From Bugula neritina (Eukaryota > Bryozoa > Gymnolaemata > Cheilostomatida > Bugulidae): a stretch of DNA of 64,000 nucleotides. The notes under the pieces were generated by a model. It saw only the letters and a program-made list of their open reading frames with translations, did no database searches and was not told where the DNA came from. Location: NCBI GenBank assembly GCA_964035545.1, contig OZ037768.1, forward strand, positions 7,617,241 to 7,681,240, in the 5' to 3' direction. Made by a program: the position numbers and the translations under genes. Below are positions 55,101-64,000 of the stretch, one piece after another; position 1 is the first letter of the stretch; each line of letters begins with the position of its first letter.

Positions 55101-58100
55101 TAATATTATACCACCATTGTTGGCTGCATAGTGCATAATACAAAATATTTTTACATTATTATATTTATATAATAAATAAATAAGGAGTTAGTTATTTTCT
55201 TTACAGGTTCTCCTCGCTATGGAAGATTATGCTAAAGCCTACAAGCTGAACCCTAAACTCACCAATGCTATATTCAGCAGAGCCAAGTATTACTTTAGCC
55301 AAAACAACTGGCAAGCTGCCATCAATGATTTCTCAGAATTTTTAAGGAAATGTCCGTTTGATGCAAATGCCAGGCTCCTTAGGGGGCGTGCATACACTAA
55401 ACAGTCCAACTACCAGGTACTAAAGCTAGAGCTTGTACGAATATTGAGCTAAAACTGATTAAAGATTTTACATTATTTAGTTATCATAAATTTTGAGCTC
55501 TTTTGTCTAAGTTTTGTCTTTTTTTCACAATCTTTTAATGTTAAAACTGCTATAAATTAGTGATATACTAAATTTTAAAAGATATTATGTGAAAGCCAGG
55601 CATTGTTGTGATATTTATGCATATTGCACATGCAGGGGAATCCAATTCTCAAGTTGGAGTCTATACGGGTAAACAACACATACTTTATTTCCAGCTCATT
55701 TCTGTTCACAGTTCACACTATTTTACAGTTATTTTTTGCATGTTAAATCCTTAATTTTAGTTTAGATATGAAGGTTGGGGGGTGTAAATCGTTACTTAGC
55801 ATTTACATACTTCTCATGTCATCATTGCACCACTTTACTTATATTATACTTAATAAAGTCCCTTGTATGTTTTTACTCACTCTAATTTCTTTTGCATGTG
55901 CAAGTGATTCAATGGGGTAATACATTTTTTTATCTTTCTATAACATGCATTTTATAAACTGCACTTTTTTTAAAAAGATGTTGAAACATTTTTAACCAAG
56001 CCACAAACCAAGAGACATGAATTCAACATAAGAACATATCAAAATTGCTCACAATAAACATTTGTATGAGCCTCTTTTAAAGTGTGACATATATAGCTAA
56101 GTTAGCTACCCTTTTTACCACTAGTCATTTGAAATAAGTTTCTGTTTGTCAGTTTTAAGCTACTCTATGGGTATAACTCCGTGTACTAAATGTGGTGCTC
56201 TTTATTTGTTATAGAAAGCTGTGCAAGATCTGTCCGCTGCTATTCACCTTGACCCTAACAGCTGGGAAGCGTTTTATCACAGAGCCTGCATATTCCGGAA
56301 AGTGATGCCCAAGCAGGCTCTACTTGACTACAGCATGTCCATACTAATTAATGACTCAGAGGACAACATTAAGAGTCTCCTGCATAGGGGTGAGTGGAAG
56401 ACTCTATTAACACACCATCAGCATTGAAGTGTGTTATATTATGCACACTGTAATGTGTGGTTCACATTTACAGTCATCACATAATGTAGAATACAGAAAG
56501 ATGATCAGTGACCAGCAGTATCCGTGAAATTCATGCTAGTAAATAAGGTATTGGAAAATTAAAGATTTTTTTCTTATTTTTTAATTGCTTTAATTTAAGA
56601 GAAAAAATTACCTAAATATATAATTTTATATGCTACCAGTATAGTATTGTATACATATAATTCAGTGTAATATAAGTTATATTATAGGCCTATGATATTA
56701 TGACATATATTATATATAATATTACAGTATAATATAAACAATATAGTGTAATATTCACAAAATATATTATATCTAATACAATATATGTAATATAGTATAG
56801 TATTTATAATACAATATATACAATATGGTGTATAGTTATATATAGTATGTCACGTTACAGGAGTGTTATACGACGCCATGGATCAACCTGAAGATGCGAT
56901 CTCAGACTTTGAGGCCATCTTGAAACTCCGCAAGGACGTTGCTGTCGCCCACCTGAACCTGGGACTCATCTATCTCACAAAGTTGGATGCTTTCCAAAAG
57001 TATGTTTACTGAACGCATGAATAACGTAAACATGTGTGGTAAATTACGTAATTTTATTATCAGCATAATATTTTATAAGATGTCTTACTGGGCGTACAGA
57101 CTGGTAGATATGATTGGTTTGATAATTCTATTGAGTGATATGATTGGATATCCTTGCTTAGGTGATTTAAGCCTCACTCAAGTTCTTTAATTAAAGAATC
57201 CTGACACACTTCAGTTATGCAGTATTAAAATATCTGTATATATCTTAGCTCTCTTCAGACTGTTTGAGAGTTGTGTGCTCAAACAATTATGTTTTATAAT
57301 GAGTTGTGTGCTCATGCTGATGATGTTTTCCCTCTGCTCTGGAGTCTATGGTTTTATAAAACTAATACTAATCATTGCTGACTTTTATTGCATGCTACTC
57401 TTAGCTGCTGCAGCACACAGCTTAATCATTGAGCTGGCTTGAAATTTTAAAGTTTAAAAATATTTTCTTCAAAACTATTCATACAGTAATCTACAAATAT
57501 CTATAAACATAGAACGTACAACATGAATACTAGTGTGTGTGAATTTACTCCTATCTTCACTATCATTATTAGTCTGCATTTGGTTGAATGAACAGCAAGT
57601 TTAGGGTCTGTGTGCATCAATTAAACATTTCTCTGTAAAATCACAAAATACATCAAACCTAAATATACTAATAAGTTTTTTATTTGCTTGGTGTGATTTA
57701 ATTGTATGTGTTGTTCCAATTTGCAGAGGAGATGGAATATCTAAGTACATGTAAGACTAATGGAAATTCATAATTCTACTTAGCACAGTGTGATATATTT
57801 ATCATTATTCAGTGACTATTTTCTCAAACTAGTTTTTAAAGTGAAATTATCGCTAAAAATAGCTGCAAATATATTGTTTAAATTAGTTTAATTCTCTACT
57901 ATGTCAATGGATATACAGGTAGGGAATAATTGCCCTAAGTTATCCTATAAAATCTACTAAATTCTAAATTAGCCTCTGGTTCTAGCAAACGATATTAAAC
58001 AAATCATTCTAGTTTGAAAAATAGTTTAAAATATTGATAAATATCATCACACATGCTAAGCCTAGCAGATTAATGAGATGTGCTCTACTTTCTTTGTTTC

Positions 58101-61100
58101 CATGAAGTTCTCAAGACCTTCACCCTAAAGTTTCACTTATAATCATCATAGCCAGAGATCGGCTTCTTAATTGGGTGCACTCGGGTGCTTTGGGTCTGCA
58201 GGATATGATATGATCTGATCTATTATTTTGCTGATTACAATAATTTTGCTTATTTTCGAAACTTGTTAATCAACTTTAATTCTGTCAGCTAACTTCTAAC
58301 ATCCGGCTTTCTTTTAGCTGAATGAATAATTTTGAATTTTGATTTGTGTTTCGTTCTTTGTAGAGCTATTAGGAAGTTCACGGCAGCCATTAAATGCGAC
58401 CCTACCTTTGTGAGAGCCTACATTTGCAGAGCAGAGGCTTACACTAAGATACATGATGTAAGATTATAGACTGAGAGATTGTAGACTGGTGTATGTGCTG
58501 AGTATAAAGTATTAGTCTCAACTGTGACATGGCAGTTGAAACTCTAGTTTTGTTTATAGTAGACCTATACAGACACCTCTATAATATAATAATATATTAT
58601 ATTATATGCTAATATCCTACATTTAACTTCTGGTAAATCTAATCAAAGTGTGTATGTTTTTGCTTATCGAATTAATTTTAAACTAAGATCTAAAACCTCT
58701 TCTTAAATCTGAAGTTATAATTTCATATATAAAAAAATTCACTAGCTTGCATTCCTTTATCCTTTGGCTTTCTAATGTTTGATTGTAATACTGATAGCAT
58801 ATTTCACTATTAGTTTATACAAAGGCAATTGATACTATTTAATTTAATATTTTATTATGCAAATTGTGTTGGGTTTATGACAGTTATACAAGTGTAATAC
58901 ACATTTATATACATATTATGCAAAACATGTTTATGAGCATAATATGTATACATGGCTTACTACCTGCTGCAGCACAAGAATGCGTTACTGGACTATACTA
59001 GGGCTATACACCTGCGACCTGAAGTTCCCGACTACTACATGCACAGGGGTATGATGCTGTTGAAGGCTGGAAACACTGACCTGGCCGCATTCTGTGTTAA
59101 GTATGATCTGTTACAGTCTGTAATAGAGTATATTATCTGTTGGCTGTACTAACTTTAAATAACAATGATTGTTAGTTCTAAAAATAACTCTATGTAGACT
59201 GTAGAGATTCAACTCCAGTATTTAGCATTCATATAATTATTAAGGCAACTTCAAATTTTTCCATTGAAAAATGTCAATTTTGAAATTTTTTTGTTTTGAA
59301 AAAAGCAGTTTTTTGAGCTGCCAGTTTTAAAATGAACTTGTCCAAATTAAAATTTTAAAATATTTCTGGCTTCACTAGTTGCAAAATCTAAATTTTGACG
59401 CGTTGTATGAACTTTGATAAAGTAGCACAAAATACAGTGCTGGCAGATTAATAGTTCCCACTCCAAAGTTGGTGAAATGCTAGAGAAATGTTGGGAATTA
59501 TTTTATTTTTTTGCTATTTACAGCTTACTACAGAATGGAAAAATTAATGTGAACTGCTTTTATTTTCTTCAAAAGATTAACTAATGCTAAGTAATTTTTG
59601 CCATGTCAGCATATTGAGCTAAGAGTAGAGGTTATTCTTGATGGGTTCAAAGCAGCATTGAATGACTAATTTCTAACGGCTACGCAGCAGTACACTATCT
59701 TATACCCAACTTTCAGGACTTGACAGTAAATGTATATTTTAGGCACGTATCAGAGCTGTTTGCTGACCTAGACTTAGGTCAGAGTGCCACCCAGCAAGCC
59801 GTTGTACACGGGTTCTTAAAGAACTACCCCAAGGCTATTCTGGCTCTAGATAAAGCTATCAAAGTTGGCCCTAATCCACCTCTTTACATTCTACTGGGGA
59901 AAACACAGATGAAAGCCAAGTTATGGAACGATGCTATTAATAGCTTCACCAGTGCACTGGAGGCTTTGGTAAATTTTATACTATAAATATAATATCTGGT
60001 ATTAGTTTAATTCAAATTTGTCTTATTTTTAATAACTTTGAGTAATCATTTAATAGTCAATTGAAGTTATTTATATACAAATTTAGTTTAAAGGTTTCTT
60101 GGTTTTTAGATTTAATTTATATGAAAAAAACTTATTTCCTAACAAATTGTTAGCATGAGGAAAAGTGCATTACATGTACTTAAATTTTAGTTACAGGTTT
60201 AAACTATTATGCACTGAATTTGCTACATAGATAGTTGCATGCATACATCTATTTCTACCCTCAGTATGCTTTTATATCTATAAGATTTACTAACCACTTT
60301 AATGGTTCCTTCAAAATAGCTGATAATTCCTTCTAACCATGTATGGGAACATCATGCACGTTCAACTCAAGAGTTATCTTTTCTCTAGCAACTGTGTATT
60401 GTGGTAATTAGTAATAAGACTGAACGAAGAATAATGCACTGACTCTACTTTTATTTAAAAGAGTTGAAAATAAACTACGAAGTGTACAAAATCGATAGTC
60501 AAAATTGGTAATAATGTCTGCTCTATAAATAACATCATCGTTGACCTTGATAATATCCGAGGAGATAACTCTTGCCTATGCATAATAATTACTATTGTGT
60601 TAGCTTGCTGTCTCTGGTTAAGTCTGATTCTATCCTACACAATTCTGTTGTATTAAATGGCAGGAAATCAGGCCAGATGAAGGCAGTAAGGTAGGAGTTT
60701 TTGTGGCCTGCTATTTCGGCCATTCCCGCTGTATCTGCTTTCTGTGCTCTTGTCTAAGTACACCCGCACTTTACTTTAAAATATCTTCTAATTACTTTGC
60801 TAGTTGCTAGACTAGTCTTGGTATACATAAATAGTTTATACAGCATGTGATAAAACATGATATATTTATATGTTATTTACAAGACTGTATAACTGAATCT
60901 AAATAGAATACACTATCAACTCATGTCCTAAAAAGAGTGTTATTCTGTGTAATTTCATAAAAGAAGTAAATTACATTGAGGGTCTTTGTATAACTGATTA
61001 TATGAGTTTGTGCCTGAAATTAAATGTATTATATTATTATAGTACATAAAATGTGTGCTAAATGTAATAACTAGAAAATTAATATCTGCATGAATATATT

Positions 61101-62835
61101 ATATGTAGCACTGCTCATATGTGGTGTACGTCTGTTTATGCTATGTAGTAATAGCATACATGTTCATGAATATGTTTGGGCACAAGTATCATATATGTAT
61201 AGTTTAGTTTATAATGTGTATATGTCTACGCTTTTCGTGTGCTTTTTTCAAGCTATATTTTTGTTATACCCATATTTACATTATTATAACCCATGTTTTG
61301 CCTGATGAATTTTTTATTACTTTCTCCTGCAATATTTCCGTGAGCTTTTGGCCTTTCATATAAAGTTTTTATTTTCTTAGATTCTAAGTCTCTAACATTG
61401 TGATATCATTACTCTTTATAGTTTCATTTCAATCCTGAATATTTAAATAAGCATACAAATAAACTAATCGTGTCTACGAATGATTTTGGAGTTGTCACAC
61501 TAAATTTGCTGCTTGTATAATAGAAACCCTGGAGACCTAAAGACAAATGGCCGAAGGAGGCTGCAGAAGTGAGTTATTTGCATGGTTTGTGTAGTCTAGA
61601 GTTGAGAAACTATCTCCAGGCTCATGACTCATTCAACAATGCGATAGAAATAGACAAGAAGTACGCCATAGCTTACTACCAGAGAGGTGATGTACATTCA
61701 CTATATATATTTTTCCGAGTTTATTATTTTCTAAAGTAAGTTGAGAAAATTATATTTAAAGTTAATAATGTTTTAATGTTAATGTTAATGTTAATAATAT
61801 GACATTCTGTCTTCAAGTTTTGAGATTTTAGCACTTTCTTTCTATAATCATATAATTTTTCAAAGTTGTCTTCTCCTATAATTGAAGGAGTTGCTAAACT
61901 TAGACTGAAACAGCACAAAGGGCTTCAAGATATCAATAGAGCTCTGGCTACAGACAGGACTATATTCCAGGCTTACCTAACTAGGGCTGCCTACTATGGA
62001 GTTCGTAAGCAGGTTAGATTTTGAGTACTGAAGAACCTAGGTTATAATACGAGTACTCTCAGCCCGTAATCATCTGTCATTTTTAAGGGCCTGTTCTATG
62101 CTTGGAATTTTTTATAGAGTTCATTTCTGTTTCATGTTGCAATTTTTTGGAACTATACTGACAATTATTCAGTCTGTGACCTGAATTACAGGTACATTGT
62201 ACAGGTATATTGTACAGGTATAGTGTACAGGTATATTATACAGGTATATTATACAGGTATACTGTACAGGTACATTGTACAGGTATATTGTACAGGTGTA
62301 TATTGTACAGGTATATTGTACAGGTGTACTGTACAGGTATATTATACAGGTATATTGTACAGGTATATTGTACAGGTATATTGTACAGGTATATTATACA
62401 GGTATATTGTACAGGTATATTGTACAGGTATATTGTACTAGTATACTTTCTAGATTTAGTAATGAAGACAGTTATAAGATATTTGTCAGATAGCAGCTCC
62501 CTCCCATGTTACAGTATTCCAAGGCAATCATGAATTGTAATGAAGCCATTAAGTTGAAGCCTCAGAGCGTCAGGGGATACCTGTATCGAGGGGCTCTCAA
62601 GTACCACATTAGAGCATATGAGCTGGCCATAAAGGATCTCACTCAAGCCACTAAGATAGACAACCAGTGTTCTCTAGCCTATTTCAACAGAGCCGTTTGT
62701 TACCATAACAGCGGGCAGTATGCCAAAGCCCTCAATGACTACGGCATTGTGTTGCTCTTGGGCGAACAGCTTATGCTGAAGGTAGAATTTTTTTTATTCG
62801 TAATTATATATAATGTTTATTTAAATTTAATTTTT

Positions 62836-62904
<69 letters not shown>

Positions 62905-63966
62905 CTACATTTCAATCAATACTACTTTTAGTGTACCAACTTTTTGTAGTATATAATGTGTGTAATAAAATTTTCTAATAGGCTCATTAAAATTTGCAGT
63001 CACTCTACAAAATACAATATATTGAAACAGTCATTGCATGGCTTATTGATGAGAAAAATAGAAATAAAAATATTTTTGTTAAAAAATAGTTTATTTTAAC
63101 TTTTAAATGATAAAATAATTTATCAACGAATAACAAATTACATTTGCAGCTGTCTTCGTTGTCTGTAGTTATAAATGGGAGAGTTATAAGTTATATTTCT
63201 TAGTAGCAGTGATTGCAACTGTTCACTCTCTTTGTACAGGTTCTGATCAATCGAGGACTTCTATATCTGAGTCTACGAGACTACAAGAATGCCCTCAATG
63301 ACTTCTTGCTGGCTGCTAAAGTCAACTCAAGTGATTCCAAGATTAGACACACCCTAGGGTTGTGTATGCATAAGTAAGTGTACACACATTCTGATGGCGA
63401 TATACACTGACAATGGCTGTTACTTTGTATGTGTTGATGAAACCATCCTTGATTAAAGAAGTATTTCAAATGTTAGAGAAGACTGTAAAAAGACAGTTTA
63501 GGGGTACAACTCCTGATAATCCTATTTTAATAAGTCATATTTATGTACCGAAAATGTTGATGCTTTTATGAGAAGACAACTGCTAAAAAATGTTGAATTC
63601 GCTATTTTATGAGCTTTGCAATGAAATACATCTTCACTAACATGTTAAATTGTTTAAAAGGTATTGGAATTCGAATCACAATGTTTAGCAAGAGTACTGA
63701 TGTATCATTACAATTATAGTTTAGTATAAGACCACAATATCACTTGAATGAACTAAATATATTGTAATGTGTGTTACTAGGTTGAAGCAGTTGAAGGAAG
63801 CTGTGGCTATATTCTCTGAATCACTGGCTATTGATAAGTTCTTCATGGAAGCTTATGTTAGCAGAGGTAACGCCTTCCTAGACTACGGCAATCCCGAAGG
63901 AATAAAGGCAGCTCAAGCAGACTATGAAAGAGCTTTGCTGTTAAAACCAACATATTTACCTGCCAG
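40369..63966 (+). CDS. TTC6: Large TPR-repeat protein, TTC6-like, 37 exons in window, 3' end outside
   Basis: Exons: 40369-40541, 40690-40789, 40906-41212, 42329-42626, 43037-43222, 43811-43890, 44405-44541, 44873-45124, 45387-45596, 46032-46257, 46655-46794, 47149-47327, 47748-47856, 47966-48056, 48506-48659, 48984-49167, 49618-49666, 49770-49799, 51559-51753, 52133-52242, 52752-52849, 52934-53071, 53699-53855, 54204-54388, 54617-54743, 55207-55416, 56215-56389, 56861-56999, 58364-58457, 58973-59100, 59743-59968, 60664-60690, 61524-61686, 61888-62012, 62515-62781, 63240-63373, 63781-63966. The phase is unbroken over 5789 bases (1929 residues). Residues 1-1190 are charged and probably disordered, with a Lys/Glu coiled coil at about 244-282. 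From about 1195 to the edge there are tandem TPR motifs (A-x-x-D-x-x-x-A-I-x-L-x-P pattern in nearly every exon). TPR arrays bind protein partners as scaffolds. TTC6 is my best match from size and layout; another large TPR protein is possible. Two introns begin with GC. Confidence 0.72.
41725..42195. mobile_element. Candidate solo LTR (471 bp, TGTA...TACA ends, ATGG target duplication)
   Basis: The element starts TGTAGTAACT and ends CCATTACA, so its ends are TG...CA with a short inverted TGTA/TACA. It is flanked by ATGG at 41721-41724 and 42196-42199 (a 5-base AATGG reading is also possible). It interrupts a tRNA-like sequence exactly there. Inside are a strong hairpin (41851-41893) and a TATA-like tttatata just after it. 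There is no coding capacity. No second LTR or internal region was seen, hence solo LTR. Family unknown. Confidence 0.5.
41851..41893. repeat. 15-bp stem hairpin inside the candidate LTR
   Basis: aggcgagctccagtg (41851-41865) pairs with cactggaactcgcct (41879-41893) with one mismatch around a 13-base loop. A TATA-like box follows at about 41897-41903. Confidence 0.8.
42753..42956 (-). mobile_element. tRNA-derived SINE, minus strand
   Basis: Same family as the copies at 24.7 kb and 37.0 kb. Read on the minus strand it has a tRNA-like head (catggtgtagagtggttaga), the body gttaggaagaacatccaatc and the 3' part with agtgactaaaaac. It is in intron 4 of the TTC6-like gene. No clear target duplication was seen. 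Confidence 0.75.
43990..44186 (-). mobile_element. tRNA-derived SINE, minus strand, 5'-truncated head
   Basis: Same family, more diverged. The head is cut within the A-box region (ends cggttagagcactgg on the minus strand). It is flanked by ttttgactta at 43980-43989 and 44187-44196, a plausible 10-base target duplication. It is in intron 6 of the TTC6-like gene. Confidence 0.72.
46844..47013 (+). mobile_element. tRNA-derived SINE, plus strand, head missing, with 12-bp target duplication
   Basis: Begins at the B box (GGTTCGAACCC) and lacks the A-box half of the tRNA head. Body and 3' part match the family. It is flanked by tatagcttcact at 46832-46843 and 47014-47025. The duplication around a truncated copy indicates that it was truncated at insertion, as expected for target-primed reverse transcription. 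It is in intron 11 of the TTC6-like gene. Confidence 0.82.
49667..49769 (+). other. GC-AG intron and 30-base microexon of the TTC6-like gene
   Basis: Exon 17 ends TTAG|GCAAGT at 49666: a GC donor in otherwise perfect consensus. The next exon (49770-49799) is 30 bases long with phase 1 on both sides. Skipping it would keep the frame, so it may be a cassette exon. The following intron (49800-51558) shows no gene. Confidence 0.55.
51382..51516. repeat. 17-18-bp minisatellite upstream of TTC6-like exon 19
   Basis: Seven to eight copies of attcaacagatagatgt and variants, ending about 40 bases before the acceptor at 51557-51558. Each unit holds CAACAG, an AG-type 3' splice motif. Confidence 0.85.
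52046..52101. repeat. (AT)n microsatellite
   Basis: About 26 uninterrupted AT dinucleotides, 30 bases upstream of exon 20 of the TTC6-like gene. A second degenerate ATAAT/TATAAT tract lies at about 52243-52310, just after the same exon. Confidence 0.92.
54389..54616 (+). other. Second GC-AG intron in the TTC6-like gene
   Basis: Exon 24 must end TCGAG|GCTAGT at 54388 for its TPR frame to join exon 25 (54617). The nearby GT donor (GTTGAT at 54392) would lead straight into a stop. The GC donor is therefore inferred from frame, not just from consensus. Confidence 0.5.
56640..56850. repeat. Degenerate ATAATATA tract
   Basis: Long run of tataatata and atatagtata words in intron 27 of the TTC6-like gene, ending close to the exon 28 acceptor. 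It is a simple repeat with no gene. Confidence 0.6.
57000..58363. other. TTC6-like intron 28, no gene seen
   Basis: AT-rich intron of about 1.4 kb. No exon, RNA gene or recognisable repeat family was found in it. Confidence 0.4.
60664..60690 (+). CDS. TTC6: 27-base microexon of the TTC6-like gene
   Basis: gaaatcaggccagatgaagg and on: nine codons (EIRPDEGSK) between AG (60662-60663) and GTAGGA. Phase is 0 on both sides, so the frame is kept with or without it. The flanking exons (31 and 33) join in frame either way. It was chosen because the codons fit the linker between two TPR units; it could be missed or spurious. Confidence 0.45.
62189..62444. repeat. 13-bp minisatellite (TACAGGTATATTG) upstream of TTC6-like exon 35
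   Basis: About 19 copies of tacaggtatattg with few changes, ending some 70 bases before the acceptor at 62513-62514. Every unit contains ACAG|GTATA, which looks like both an acceptor AG and a donor GT. Open frames across it (tyrosine/glutamine-rich) are by-products. Confidence 0.9.
62840..62900. repeat. (AT)n microsatellite
   Basis: About 30 AT dinucleotides in intron 35 of the TTC6-like gene, roughly 60 bases after the exon 35 donor. Confidence 0.93.
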
Positions 63967-64000
63967 GTAAGTTTTTCTTTACGCACAGTGTCTATTTTAG

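Noticed and set aside
62210-62533. Tyr/Gln-rich open frames across the 13-bp repeat
   Set aside because: All three plus frames are open because the unit lacks stops. It lies in an intron just before a well-supported TPR exon.

Overview
This is a window of nuclear DNA from an animal. Four intron-rich protein genes are spread over 64 kb. All four are split by GT-AG introns (with two GC-AG exceptions). The DNA is visibly AT-rich, with tRNA-derived SINEs, a degenerate LINE fragment and many minisatellites. An ETS1/2-type factor with PNT and ETS domains shows that it is metazoan. The intron sizes (about 0.1 to 6 kb) and the repeat style suggest an invertebrate, but I cannot name the phylum. I built every gene model by hand, joining exons so that splice sites and reading phase agree.

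Layout: (1) 1-760, remnant of a non-LTR retrotransposon reverse transcriptase, then GAT/ATG-rich low-complexity DNA. (2) 1593-7104 (+), cytosolic thymidine kinase TK1, 7 coding exons, 219 aa. (3) 7105-12300, spacer with a G-rich foldback element, then the probable ETS promoter. (4) 12689-27813 (+), ETS1/2-family transcription factor, 9 coding exons, 585 aa. A second promoter with an X-box and an alternative first exon near 19.0-19.6 kb would give 512 aa. (5) 29342-37499 (-), RERG-like Ras-family GTPase, 5 coding exons, 209 aa, with unusual residues at the Ras Gly12 and Gln61 positions and no CAAX box. It is convergent with the ETS gene. (6) 40369-63966 and beyond (+), a very large TPR-repeat protein resembling TTC6, 37 exons and at least 1929 residues in the window; its 3' end lies outside.

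The genes have no shared pathway: DNA precursor salvage, transcription control, small-GTPase signalling, and a TPR scaffold. There is no operon logic. The RERG-like and TTC6-like genes are divergent and may share the 37.5-40.4 kb region for their promoters. I found no convincing new system. The more interesting points are the alternative ETS promoter, the atypical GTPase, a probable solo LTR that splits a tRNA-like sequence, a SINE family with target-site duplications, the foldback element, and minisatellites sitting against splice sites.
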